Shown here piece by piece: positions 24,165 through 36,052 of a stretch of 64,000 nt of DNA. Source of the stretch: Dictyophora rubrovolvata (taxonomy: Eukaryota > Basidiomycota > Agaricomycetes > Phallales > Phallaceae); the NCBI GenBank assembly GCA_029959195.1, contig CP114122.1:806001-870000 (forward strand), written 5' to 3'. The notes below the pieces were generated by a model. The model was not told the origin of the DNA, did no database searches, and was given only the letters and a program-made list of their open reading frames with translations. Each line of letters begins with the position of its first letter. The stretch's first letter is position 1. The translations under genes were made by a program, and so were the position numbers.

Positions 24165-26060
24165 ATGGACGTTCCGGGTGCATCCAATGCATCTGAAATC
24201 CGAGTGCAAGAACTGACTAAAGCCTTGGCACAATCTCGTGCTCTCAGTTCAATATCTTGTGGGTTGTTTCTCATATAATAAAGAAAAGCTTTGACAGATT
24301 CTTTTGATTTGAAGATAGTATTCTCACTCTCTGTGTTCTTGAAGTAATATTTACGTCCAACAAAGAGGTGAGTTTTTTGTTCTATAAACGAACTTTGTGC
24401 CTCATAGGAACCTTTTTTGCTAGATAATGTACATTTGGAGGTAAGGAATTAGGCATACCGTTTCCTTTCGTCCTGAGAAACTCAAAGACCGGGCTCTTTT
24501 GAAGACGTCCTTGGTCACCATTCAAGACTCTTTTCCTGTGCTGCAGATATCTTGCTATAATACCTGCCCTGTAAGGCTCTAACTTTCGAACCTCAGCTAA
24601 ATAATCACTGACTCTACGACAGTCTCGTCATAAGTAAGTGTCAACTTCGTCTGTGTAGTATCACCAATATTCCAATGGCAGTTACTACTAGTTCCCCCGG
24701 CGCCAAGTGATGCAGTGAGTATAGACCCACGATTTGTTTGTACTCGAATTGATTCATAGGTTCATTCAGTAGTAAGACCTCAAAACTATGCTATTCGCCC
24801 AAAATTTCATACAATTATGATTTTATAGCTGTGAATTTCTGGAGTGGTATCTTGGCCTGTGAGTAGTAGTAGTTTTATCGACGCCGCTGCTATTTTAATA
24901 ACAAGGCTATTACAGTATAATTATAATTTTCTCCCTCCTACCTAGTAGTGGTCTCTTAGCTATCAGGCTGGCTAAACTGTATGACTCCACATTGAGTATG
25001 CCAGTTTCGGGGAAAGCTTCTGCGTACTTTTTTTTCTGACTAGTTCTTCTGCCACAGTGCGCATAACATTGGCTTTTTTGGTGTTCGGTGAGTCGAGTCT
25101 TTTCGTTAGTTGATTATGAATTTATTAAAACTCCAAATTTTAAACAGTTGAAGTTGCTGTACGAGTCACGGCGGCATTTATATCTGAACTACCTTCATTA
25201 ATTCATTATTTTACCAGTCACAAATAGCGATTGTGATGTCAGTTTTACCAAAGTCAGAGACGACGTATAATTCGGTCACCCATGCATGCGCCCCAAATGT
25301 CTCAAAATCACTCTGGCTCTCCAAAAGTTTGATTATGTTAGTCATATAAATGCTTTCACAACCAAGATTAACTGAACAGATGTAGAATTCCATACATGGT
25401 CCTTATCTGTGCGTAATAATCCGCTCTATTTGACATGCTGTGGAAACGTGTTAAACTCTGATCAGGCGTATATATCGGTATTGCCTGGCACGCGTTCCTT
25501 CGACATTGTCGCGAAAAGGCATTACTGTCTAGGGTAGGAGCTGTGAGGGAGAACTTCGCTCCGTTATACATTCTTTTCATTCGGGATGGTGTAGTCTGCT
25601 ATATTACGTGAGTCTTTTCTTGTCTCGATTGCGCCTCGAGTTGAGAACCTCACTTTACTAGCAATTTCTGTAAAAATCCCTCTCATTCTTACGCTAACCT
25701 AACCGTGTGCTGAAGATTTTTCAGTTGGGCTGTTAGTAGGTTTTATTCTGCTGACAGCCTTTTCCAGTACAAACATCTTGACTTTTGCTGGTCCCGTGTA
25801 CGTCTTTGCATACAATGCGCGTTCGTTCATGTTCAGCTGATAATTCAAATCCACAGTGTAATCGTTGGGATAACATCCATATCTGTTCGTTGCGCGTTTT
25901 AGGGGAGTCACAATTTTTTTCTAACCCGCTTTTTATCCAGTGTTGTCGATTAGCATTGCTTCTGCATGGTGATCCAGGACATGCGACCGGAGTGTATCAA
26001 TCAGACACTAGTGAAATTTACCTAGGAAAAAGGCATTCAAGATCGTCTTCCCTCTATTGA
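23500..26060 (+). repeat. segmental duplication unit B (pairs with 19920-22443)
   Basis: This is the second unit of the direct duplication. It contains upstream sequence and DUF6533 copy 3. The divergence is visible throughout, so the duplication is not very recent. Confidence 0.75.
24165..26060 (+). CDS. DUF6533-domain seven-helix membrane protein, copy 3
   Basis: The start is MDVPGASNASEIRVQELTKA. After splicing the domain reads SILTLCVLEVIFTSNKE, IMYIWRRPWSPFKTLFL and CCRYLAIIPAL. Note FTSNKE where copies 1 and 2 have FTFDEE or FTFDKE, so a conserved Phe/Asp pair is changed. Later exons give CEFLEWYLGL, SLLPSSGLLAIRLAKLY, VGLLVGFILLTAFSSTNIL and LLHGDPGHATGVYQSDTSEI, with a stop at 26060. 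The tail after GVYQ differs from copy 2. Function is unknown. Whether the altered domain is still functional cannot be judged from sequence alone. Confidence 0.74.
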
Positions 26061-26772
26061 ACGACGTTCTTGTTCTTCGCTCTGTATTCTGTAGTGTTGT
26101 ACTTTTGGGGCTTTTCAGCGTAATAATGTTATAACGCAAGTCTCACATTGCTATGGACTTGAATAACATGCGATGAACGGGATTAGAGATATCTTCTCAT
26201 CAGGCAACTAGAGGTGCACATCAGATATCAACAGCATGCATGCGCGCATCATTTCCCAACAACATCAATTCTTAGCTAATGGGCTTCTTTTGATACTGAA
26301 CCAATGTTTGATTGACAGAAGCCTTTCAGAATACAAGTGCCATTTGATGTTCTAATTAGTGCTGGTCCTTTCTCCTTATAATTCCTTTCCGTGGTAATTA
26401 TGAATTGTGTGCCGCCAACCTGTTTGCGAATTCTAACGGTCCACACTTTTGATTCCGGCTTTTTCTTTTTTCCTGTCCTCGTCCCGGGTCCGTTTTGTTG
26501 TCTGCATTTTTTTTAATCTGTATTCAAAGTGACCGTCGATTTGCATTTCAATATCAACGTAGTTCAACTTCCTCCTATCAGTGGGGAATTTTGGAGGTTT
26601 ACGTATTCGATTTACCTTGTGGCAATATTGGGACAGTTTCTTGATGCATCACAGTAAAGCAACTTACTCACGTAACCAAGAGATTCTTCGGAACCGAAAC
26701 AGCGGATTAAAAAACATATTATAGAGAAAAATGGTACTATGCATGCCGCGTTCAATGAATTGAGCATTGTTT
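26061..26772. other. intergenic, no gene seen
   Basis: The interval lies between DUF6533 copy 3 and the 3' end of the dehydrogenase gene. Only short frames and T-rich tracts (about 26460-26510) are present. Confidence 0.6.
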
Positions 26773-28787
26773 TTATTGAGATGGATACAAAAACTTGTAA
26801 GGGTTGAAGATACCCTTGGGGTCTAAGATCGCTTTGATCTGGTGCATTAGATCAACGCTCAAAGGCGGCTGGGAAAAGCCGATATGAGGTGCTTTTTGAA
26901 GACCTAGTCCGTGTCTAAACTATCGGTTAAAATACATTCAGTTATTTTTTAAAAATCTGAACTTACTCCGCGCTGATAGAGCCACGATGACTGGCGACAA
27001 ATTTATATACAAAAGGCTCCAAAGCTTCTTGAATCTCTGGCGCATAAGAATCCGCTATGACATTAAGGTGTATATTTCCTGTAAATAGATTATAACACAG
27101 TCCAAGCCTCACGAGAAAGTCACGCACCATCTCCGAAGTGCCCAAAACCGATGACTGATTTCACTTTGCCCTCCTTTCCTTCGCCTTTATATAAGCCAAG
27201 TTCTCCCAAATGTTCTCTGGTTCGTTCGACGACAGAATACATCGAGGACACTGGTAAAGAGACATCATATTTGAAAACTTTGCCCGTTTTTCCCGCTGCT
27301 TCCGTTATAGTTTCACGAAGCTCCCATAAGGAAGTGAACTGTGTGTTATCCTGGGCAAGGACACCGTTGGTAACAATCTCAGATTCTAATAAATCCTCCA
27401 ATAAAGCGGTAAGTTTCTAGGGAAAATTTAGAACATATTCAAACGTGTAAATAAAGCCATACTTGATCGTCATGATCTTTATTGCTGCCAGTTGTTTCGA
27501 TTAGTACGAAAAATGGAGCATCTTCTCCTTCTTCAAAAACTTTCTTCGGGGTTCCCGAATGAGCTTGTTGAATTCTATGTCCAGCCTGGTCGAAGAATTC
27601 AAATGCCGAAAGAATCTCCCCGACATGTTGACGGGTTTTGGTGAATGCTTTTTGAATGGCGTCATAAGAATCTAAAGACAATACTGCGACATTTTTTGCC
27701 TGAAGGAAAAAAAAAAAGGTCTTGTAAACTTTCTTTCTATTGTTTCGATATTGATATATAAGCATTACTTTCAATTTCGGAGCCCCCAGTAGGGAAACAC
27801 CTGTAATAACGCCAATGCTACCTTCGCTGCCAATGAAAAGCTGTTTGAGGTCAAATCCAGTATTATTTTTTCTTAATGCACTGAGGTTGTCCAATATTCG
27901 GCCGTCGGGTAATACAACTTCTAGTCCAAGCACTGTTCCTCGCAAAGATCCATAACGAATTACTCGAAGGCCACCTGCGTTAGTAGCTATATTTCCTCCT
28001 ATCTGACAGCTAGTAATGGTTTAATAAAGGAAAGGCATCGATGGAGTAATTACTTACCTGCCCTTAGCTCCCAAATCGAGTGGAACAGTATAATTATACT
28101 CGGCCAAATAATTGTCCAGATTTTCTAGAATTATTCCGGCATCACAGGTGACGATTCCGGAAACCTCATCAAAATTTCTGACTGTATTCATGTTTCCAAG
28201 ATTAAGAACTATTTCGTCATGAACAGGAACACTACCGCCTTTAATGTTGGGTTCTCAGCGTTTGAGAGAGCGAAAGGAGAAATGATGCCTTTTACCAACT
28301 AAACCAGTATTACCTCCTTGAGGAACAATGGCGAGATTGCAGTCATGACAGTACTTGACGATTTTACTGACTTCTTCAGTGGTTTTGGGTTTGAGAACGA
28401 CCTTGGAGTTTCCTCGGTATTTTCCCATCCAATCAACGTTAAACGACTCTAGTTCGCTTTCCGGGACAATTTCAACGTTAGCGTCGCACCCTAATGACTT
28501 TAACGAACTTCTGAGACACATAAAATCGATTCCCAACCTTCTACAGATGTTAGAAGTGACGCTTTTCCGGAGAGGATGTCACGAAAAGCATGAATGTCTT
28601 CAGGTTGAACGGTCGAATAGGTACCCCTCGGAGGATGAGAAGTTCCTGAACAACAGAAGCTGGAAGTGGTGAACATTCTCAAAGAACGGCATTGCAATGA
28701 TATTCGAATGTTCGCGACATTACTACGCCAAAGCTGTTTCGTCGCTGCGACTCGGACTCGTTTTGCAGAAATGGGGAAAAGTTGCAT
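26773..28787 (-). CDS. mitochondrial FAD-linked D-2-hydroxyglutarate / D-lactate dehydrogenase
   Basis: This oxidises a D-2-hydroxy acid and passes electrons from FAD towards cytochrome c or the respiratory chain. The start at 28787 gives a basic, hydroxylated leader typical of mitochondrial import. An intron of about 48 nt leads into [19 protein letters not shown]. The FAD-binding core reads [55 protein letters not shown] and [16 protein letters not shown]. The C-terminal cap has [14 protein letters not shown] and [17 protein letters not shown], and ends [10 protein letters not shown]. All hallmark motifs of the DLD2/D2HGDH family are present over about seven exons. The choice between D-2-hydroxyglutarate and D-lactate as main substrate cannot be made here. 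It is divergent from the CofD-family gene, with only about 85 bp between start codons. Confidence 0.9.
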
Positions 28788-28872
28788 GATGTCACAGCGT
28801 TTCTCACGCCATTGTCACGCGCCTGAACAGAATTTGAATACCGATGTCGTGGCGTTTTGCGAATCAATTGTT

Positions 28873-30844
28873 ATGCATGTTATGAATTACAAAAATTCAG
28901 ATTTTCTCCACCCGCCTAATCCATCCTATTCCGAAGATAAAATTATAGCGTCTAGTCCTAGCTCATCTGTATTTGATTTACCTCTGGGCTCATATAATCC
29001 ACCGCCGTCAAGTCAAGACAAAACCGTAGAAAATAACGCGACTGCTCCTGATGTCGACTATTTGGAACCCATACGCTCGTCATTGCTAGTTATATCCGGA
29101 GGAACAGGTGCCAATTCCTTATGTGCTGCTTTTGGAAGCGACGCTTGCTATGTGTTGCCGGTGTCCGATGATGGAGGCTCAAGTAGTGAGATAATCCGTG
29201 TCATCGGTACGTCAACCTGAGATTTAACTATTAGCCACGACAATAATGATGCTTTCGCAGGTGGTCCGTCAGTGGGTATGAAGTCACGGTTTGAGTACTG
29301 ATACATGTCTCTAACGTTCATCGAAAGGCGACATTCGATCGCGTTTGATACGTCTTATCCCAACAACACCACCCGATTCACCCTTGCATGCTATTCGCAC
29401 CCTTCTTTCGCATAGGCTTCCAAGCGATGTTTCTGATACTAAGGCGAGAGAGGAATGGAGGAATATTGTCGAAGGATCTCATCTGCTTTGGAAGGGAATC
29501 CCGTCCGACAAGAAAGAAGCAATTAGAGGTATATCTATACGCTATAACTGCTCATTTTAGTCACTTGATATATCTGTGATACAGGATTTCTGGTTCATTT
29601 TGAAAGCGAAGTGCTAAAGCGAGCTCATAAAGGGTTTTCTTTCCGAAACGGAAGTGTCGGCAATTATTTTCTAGCTGGAACTCGCGATTTCCTGCGGTCA
29701 CTCCCAGCCGCCATATTTTTGTTTTCTGCCATCACTCAAAGTCAAGCCAATATTCTTCCTGTTTTGATGACAAACCATACCGTCACGATTGCTGCCGAAT
29801 TGGTCCGTAATCACACAAAAAACGGGTGTGTCCCGAAATTAACAATGCCTTAGGAAAATCATTCTACTGTTATTGGGCAATGCAATATTTCCCATCCGAT
29901 AACTTCGTCTCATCAAGATACCCAACTCACTGTTGAAAGTGATTCCCTTGACAGTGATAGATTATTACCTTCCCGGAATGTCAGCTTTTCCAAACTACCG
30001 ACTCCAGATCTCTCATATGAACCGCTTTCTTCTCCAATATCACGTAAGTCATTCGTTCTCTCAAAGTCTGCGGAACCCCACCAGTTTTATAGGTGTATTT
30101 TATATCAATTCCTATGGCCACGAGATTCAGCCGTGGCCTAACGCGGAATACCTAACACAACTGAATAAAAGAGAAATTTTAATATACTCTTGTGGCTCTT
30201 TATGGACTAGGTTTGCGACTGTTTCCACACTTTCCGAATTGGTGGGTTCGATTCTCTTACCCCTTTCATAGCATCATGCCATGCCTCGCACTACAAGGCC
30301 TCGGACAAGCCATCGCTGGATCGAAAACATTAAAGGCAAAAGTACTATTACGTTTGTACTCCTCTTGATACCCTGAATGTCCACGGTCTAACAAATTTTT
30401 ATAGTGAACTCGATCAATGACCGTGAAACGCATGGGTATATCGCTATGGATTATATTTCGTAAGTGATTACAGATATCAGATGATGATGATAAATAATTC
30501 AAATGGCTTCGAAGAGCTATAACAAGAACCCTTAGAAGACCTTATCGTAAAAATAGTTTAGGGAATACACCCTTGTCCACGGAAAACTATCCCGTATCAG
30601 CGTTTATTACCCATCTTGTTTATATCTCAGACTCCGAAGTGCAAGTGGATGTTCAGAAAATACAGGTAATGTGGCTTTCGTCATGGATACACAATGGTTT
30701 CATTGATAATGGCTCTAGAAACTTGGTATCAAATGTATCAAAATTACTGGGAAGGATCGGAATGGTCAATTTACTGCAGGGATGGTACATAGAGTTCTTT
30801 TTGATATTCAAAGCGAAATAGAGAAAGAAAAATGTATTATTTAG
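28873..30844 (+). CDS. CofD/YvcK (UPF0052) family protein
   Basis: The core reads LLVISGGTGANSLCAAFG, ACYVLPVSDDGGSSSEIIRV, GGPSVGDIRSRLIRLIP, FLVHFESEVLKRAHKGFSF, GSVGNYFLAGTRDFLRSLPA, VTIAAEL and YINSYGHEIQPWPNAEYL. It continues ILIYSCGSLWT, IMPCLALQGLGQAIAG, DRETHGYIAMDYI and FITHLVYISDSEVQVDVQKI. The last exon, KLGIKCIKITGKDRNGQ, stops at 30844. This is the nucleotide-binding fold of CofD (2-phospho-L-lactate transferase) and YvcK. The fungal members are uncharacterised; YvcK binds UDP-sugars in bacteria. I chose the ATG at 28873 because earlier in-frame ATGs fall inside the divergent dehydrogenase gene. A disordered insert (about 29874-30041) follows IAAEL. About nine exons are seen. Confidence 0.85.
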
Positions 30845-31094
30845 TTGAGCTTTTTTTGCATTCAGGTAAGAAAATGGACAATGCATGGACAATAATTATT
30901 TATAGATGATTACTAAGCAATATGTATCACCTGCTATCATTGTGGGCCAAAATAGGGACATACAACAGCTAGTAGTTTTTGTGTCTAAAAGCAATTTATA
31001 AATTATAATGATAGCTTAAGTCTCATACATATTTTTTTTTTGGGCTAGGTTATTATGTAACCATACAATACACATTTTTAAATAACCCTGGATT

Positions 31095-34000
31095 TCAAAA
31101 CATTTGTCCACGACAATTGGCAGCACCACAGAGACATTTACGGTGTATAGCTTGTTGCTTATGTGGAGAAGGGCCAGCACCCTGCAAAGTTGCAAAAAAA
31201 TATTATTATATCATAAGCTTTTACAATCCCCAAATAAAAAATTTGTGCACAGACCACTTTAACTGTTTTGTCTTCTAACTCTTCATCTGACATTTCTTCA
31301 TCATCATCACCTTCACCAAAATAGGCAAAAGTAATCTCTTCTCCTTTTTGAATATCGCGCGAAGTAAAGATTGTTAGTGCGGGCTTTCGCACATCAGGTT
31401 CATTCACATAGGTGGCTGTTATTTGACAATTAGGGTCACAAGAGTGATTCTTTTAGTGCTCATTAGGTTCCGTAGGGTGAAAAAAAAAATTGAAACAAAT
31501 TTCACCAAAAATCGCGTGAACTGTGGGTGTTTTAAATACGTGTCATCTTTAGTCAGGATAAGATCAAAACTCACATTTCCAACATGAAAAGCATCAATTG
31601 TGTATGTATTACTCCTTTCTTCATCTTTGCCTTCATCTTTGCCCTTATTAACGTCTTTGTCCAGAGATCGGAGATGATAAAAATCAACATCAAATAAATA
31701 AGTCCGACCGTAACGATCATACAACCTGCATCACAAGATTAGCCAGTGAGTATTCCTACATTGGTTACACTTACTTCCCCCGCTCATCCGCCTCCGCTTC
31801 TAAAATTATTTCTCCGGAATATATACCTAAATAAGTGCCCCGGGGGATCTTTTCTTCCGCAAATACACCTACCCAATATTCAGACATGAGCGGAATACCA
31901 TGAAATGTATAACATATTTATTTGATATCTTACCCCAACCTTTACTTTTCGTGAGAACAATTGAAATACGATGTTTACGACCATTCTGAACCACCTTTTA
32001 TGTAAAAATAACCGCACGCAGTTCAGTAGTTGTGCGTGAAGCAAATTTTCTAAAGCGCTTACTCTATTCATGCATTCCTCCGAACATTCACAAGCGTCGT
32101 TACACTCGAAAACTGGATAATGTGGATGCAACAATTTTTCTTTCTTGTACAAAAAACCCTTAACTTCACCACCAGTCCAAGCCATTTGTCGTTGGACGCA
32201 AGCACAAGTTTTGGATTTGGGATCACAAGGCCCAACACAATCACATCCTTGAAGCAATTTCTTATCCGACCTCGGCACACCTTCACCGTAAACAATCCTA
32301 TTAGTATAATAGAATTCCCAAGGAGGCGTAACCGGCCCATTTTTACGACCGATGATAGGAATTTTAGGGGCCAGGGGCTCGTCATCCGCCGTATTGTCCT
32401 CTATCACTGCCTCAAAAATGTATTTCATTTGAGGGTTAAAAAGATAGTGAGGAGGAAGACGGTTAATCATGTCGTGCAATTCCGTAGGGAGCTTCTCAGC
32501 TGGCCATTTGATTGAGGCAACTAATCGGTCACTGTAATCCGGAACTGGCTCAGTGTCACCAGCAGATATCTTGCTGAAGTCTGGTTCCTTGACAAGCGTC
32601 GGACGTTTTGGAAGCAGTTCGTTGTCTGGAGTTTTGGGGGTGTTCGAAGTCTATAAAATAAACAGTCTAGACCTTCCTGTTAATGTTAATGGTAGATTGA
32701 AAACGTACGGATTCATCGGAAGATACACAAGGAGCGTGAAAATTACCGCGTAAATGCTCTTCTTCATGCTGTATGTTTCTCGATAAACGATATCATTTTT
32801 AGGTAAACGAGAAACGAGAAATACCTTCACTAATGAATCATCTTCCAGGGGCTAATATACAATTATCAAAATCGAAGTAGAATCTCAAAAGTATGTAACT
32901 AACAGTAATAAGCTGAGAAGTTTCGCGTTCGGAAGTGTTTCGGTCCGCATCAATTTGTAATTCAGCGATGGGATCTACCAAGTTTGTAATGACATCCTCA
33001 TTTTTAGGGTGTATCGGCGAAGGCGGAGATTGAGAAAGGGTTTTGGCCATTGGCGACTGTGGGGGTTCTAGAGCACGACGCTCATTTGAACCGTCACTGA
33101 AATTTTGATTGGTCTCCCTTGAAATGACCAGGCCAAGTGTTTCTTCCACTAGCCTTTCGGCAGGTGAATCGTGACCAAAACTAGAATGATCAACAATCTC
33201 TGCATCCAGTTGTATGGCAGACTGAAACGCAGTTGCCTCCGATTCAATAGTTTGGGAGAGTCCACTGCTCGACTGTTGTTCTTCAGGATGATTTGACAAA
33301 GTAGAATGAACCGATGGCGGTACTAATTGAGGGTCGCCCGCAGGTATATTTACCGAAAATGAGGCTTCGTTGTCATAAGATACATCAGTCTCACCCAAAG
33401 ATCTTTAATAAACTCACGGGAATGAAGTCCTTTGAGAGGTAAGGGTTCCGGGTTCACGTCAATAATAATAATATCATCTTCATCGAGATCTAAAGTTAGA
33501 TCAATAGCGTCCGCTTGACTTGTACCATTCCTCGGTGGTTCATTAGCTGTCGAGATAGCCGTAGGCTCGTCTTCGGAATCAGAGGAGATCGAAATAATAT
33601 CCTGCTGAGTCAAATTCATAAATGATTCACGCCTGCGTTGCTTGTCCGAAGAAGAACCTGAAGAAAGCCCCCATAAAATATACATCATTGTAACATGGAT
33701 GACATGAACGGTCACAAACCTGCTTTGGTTAGGTTCCACGAACCATTGAGACTCGACGATGAAGTTTTCCCTACTTTTCGCATGAATACAACTTGCATTC
33801 ATTTTTTGAAAAAAAAAGGGGTAACCTTTGGGTAAACTCCGAAAAACAGACAAACGTTTCCTATTATTCAACAAGGATGATGAAGGATATGAAAGAACTG
33901 TGTCCTTGTTTGGCGGCGCTTCTGAAGAAGACTCGCTATAGAGGTCTGAAGCCTTTCCCTTTCCTTTTTGACTTGCACCTTGAAAGGGGGTAACCTGACC

Positions 34001-34255
34001 CGAAGGGCTAGCGATAGTCTTTTGTCCCTCCGGCAACGACACCGAAAAAGAGGAGCCAGAGGAGCTCGCATGGTCATGATTATCGTGACCAATACTACTT
34101 TTGAAAGATGAATGAGTAACTGTGCCTCCGGTCTCGGTTGGTGTTACATCAGGTTCGGAAGTCGTCGACAGACGCAGCCTTTTGATGACAGAGGACGCGT
34201 CTGTAGCGGCGTCTGATGCTTTCCGCTTCAAATTCAGAGTAGCATCGTCCGCCAT
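31095..34255 (-). CDS. SET-domain histone H3 lysine-9 methyltransferase, Clr4/DIM-5/SUV39 type
   Basis: This is predicted to methylate H3K9 and build heterochromatin in the nucleus. The start is MADDATLNLKRKASDAATDA. A long disordered N-terminus carries acidic SUMO-interaction-like stretches (DDIIIIDVNPE). Pre-SET cysteines are CDCVGPCDPKSKTCAC and CNDACECSEEC. SET reads ISIVLTKSKGWGVFAEEKIP, GTYLGIYSGEII, GKLYDRYGRTYLFDVDFYHL, GNFTRFLNHSCDPNC and GEEITFAYFGEG. Post-SET is KCLCGAANCRGQMF. Between SET and post-SET there is an unusually acidic insert (about GDDDEEMSDEELEDK). The motif is FAY, where most relatives have FDY. No chromodomain was seen, as in DIM-5. A 15-nt exon (31506-31520) supplies FTRFL. 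Confidence 0.92.
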
Positions 34256-34389
34256 TTCAGGACCACAAGAGATGAGTCTGTGTAGGTTGCAACTGCCAAT
34301 TAGAACTTGTAGGAATTTGACATGAGGGTGCAATGAGGGTGTGGGATCAAGCTAAGGGGGTGCGGAGTTTGAAACAGCAGAATGGCGCA

Positions 34390-34677
34390 ATGCCACCAAC
34401 ATTGCCCGAAGAAATTTCTTGTCGTGCTCCAGGTCTAATATCACCATAAGTTGGACAGAAGTATATTCACGCAACGGCGTGTAGAGCCAATAAACCCTCT
34501 CGAGATTGACGGGCGCAGTGTTCGTTCGGGGTACAAAGTGATGCGCGATTTTGGGGATTTGCTATTCCCAACACCTCCAGATGAACTTGGTTGGAATCTG
34601 GCTGGTAAATTCCAATTGCATGTCCTGTTTACCCCGCCGTAAAGCAACGCCAATTGACAGCACAAAAGAGCAAGTAA
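34390..34677 (+). CDS. small protein of about 59 residues, unknown function
   Basis: Exon 1 (34390-34432) encodes MPPTLPEEISCRAP. A 52-nt intron ends at GTGTAG. Exon 2 (34485 to about 34605) reads EPINPLEIDGRSVRSGYK, then VMRDFGDLLFPTPPDELGW. A further intron gives the end AAQKSK and a stop at 34677; without that splice the frame ends at 34642. Splice phases agree, and the Gly/Pro/Trp-rich sequence looks protein-like, but I know no family. It sits between the divergent methyltransferase gene and the carrier gene and was too fragmented to show as one open frame. Confidence 0.5.
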
Positions 34678-34758
34678 GTCGTGCGGTGAATTCTCTCGAT
34701 CAGTCACGCGTTATGCGTCACATGTCGCATGTCACACTAGAACAGGAGTTCAAGTTGA

Positions 34759-36052
34759 ATGTCCTCCAGCTCGGAATCGACTATTCAAGAAAAAACCGTC
34801 GGCCTAAAAGCTGCCCTAGCTAGTACGGCAACAAGGTCAGCGAAAATAATAACCATATAAATAAGAGCTAATTCGCCTTTAGGATCCTAGCCCTATACTT
34901 CTCACGTCCAATTCGTCTTTTTCGACCATCAAAGATCAGCGGATGGCATTCGCTAGGAAACCAATCTCTTCCATTACTGATTAAACAAAAGGGCGTAAGT
35001 TCGTTCTTTCGGAGCGTATGAGAGTAATCGATTGACTCTACAAGTGGATAGTCATACCGAGCCATTTCGTTCCTCCCCTCGTTGTAAACGCTTTTCTTGG
35101 AACTGTTCTTTGGACGACATATTCCGAAGTTAATTCCTTATTGAACACACATGTACCGACACTGTCCCCTACAGCGGTAGCTGCATTGTCCGGGAGTTGT
35201 GCAGGTTCCGTACAAGCACTAGCAGCTGCTCCCGCTGAGAATGTACGCATTCTTCTTGAAGGAGGACAAACTCGTAGTAGTTGGTCCACAGCATGGAGAG
35301 AAGTGTTTGCGGGGACTGAATCTCTAAGTACCAAATCTTCCGAGCCCGCAAAGCACCGTGATGAAGTGAGACGCGTGCAAGCTTGGGTCAAAGAAGCCAG
35401 AGAAATGGCGGGACGAGGCTGGCATGGATTAGGTTTCGGAATGGCAAAAGATAGCTGTGGTAAGTAGCCTACTCATGGTTTGAAGTTACAATAACTGTGA
35501 ACTGATTTCTTCCTACGTCCAGCTTTCGCAGTCTTTTTTGCTATCTTTGAAGTTTCTCGACGTGCAGCAGCTCGTGCACGATCTTTCAGCACTCGAGTCT
35601 CCCAGTCTATACCATCCAGACATATTTCTCCTCACGTGAAGTCCCACATGCCTCGAGTTGCTCACGGGGTTGTAATTGTAGGAGGAGGTATGCTTGCGGG
35701 CCTTTCCTACGATCTCGTATGCAGACCCTTTGAAATCGCACGCCGCACGGTTCTATCTCACCGACCACGTAGATCCAAAACAAAGCCCGTTCCATCAGCG
35801 AGCAATATAAACTCACCTCCACCACATTCTCCCCTATTCCAGACACGATCAATCGTCAACATTCTCGCGCATAAGCTCGAGTCGGAAGGCTTTCTGTCGT
35901 TTTTCGAGAACCCATCTAGATCAGCACTCTCGTCAAACTCTGGTACCAGCACGTGGCTACGAACCTTAGGCCGTTTGGGTCCATGGGGAATTGCATTCCT
36001 AGCTTGGGAAACGTTTGGTCCCGAGTTGTCTCCGGCCCATAGTTTGCAATGA
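34759..36052 (+). CDS. mitochondrial carrier-type protein (SLC25 family, divergent)
   Basis: The start is MSSSSESTIQEKTVGLKAAL at 34759. Exons end at 34835, 34994 and 35459; the last runs from 35523 to 36052. Three repeats carry variants of the carrier signature PxD/ExxK/R. They are SRPIRLFRPSK (acidic residue lost), PAENVRILLEGG and RPFEIARRTV. Other family features are GWIVIPSHFVPPLVVNAFLG, AALSGSCAGSVQALAAAP, GWHGLGFGMAKDSCGFAVFF, GGGMLAGLSYDLVCRP and LRTLGRLGPWGIAFLAWETF. The inferred location is the mitochondrial inner membrane. The substrate is unknown. The degenerate first signature and an extended loop (about 35740-35840) set it apart from classic carriers. Confidence 0.8.

Noticed and set aside
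28666-28872. upstream ATG at 28666 for the CofD-family gene
   Set aside because: It would overlap exon 1 of the divergent dehydrogenase gene, and the extra residues do not resemble the family; 28873 was chosen.
30238-30260. GGGTTCGATTCT resembling a tRNA B box
   Set aside because: It lies in an intron of the CofD-family gene, and no matching A box or cloverleaf could be formed around it.
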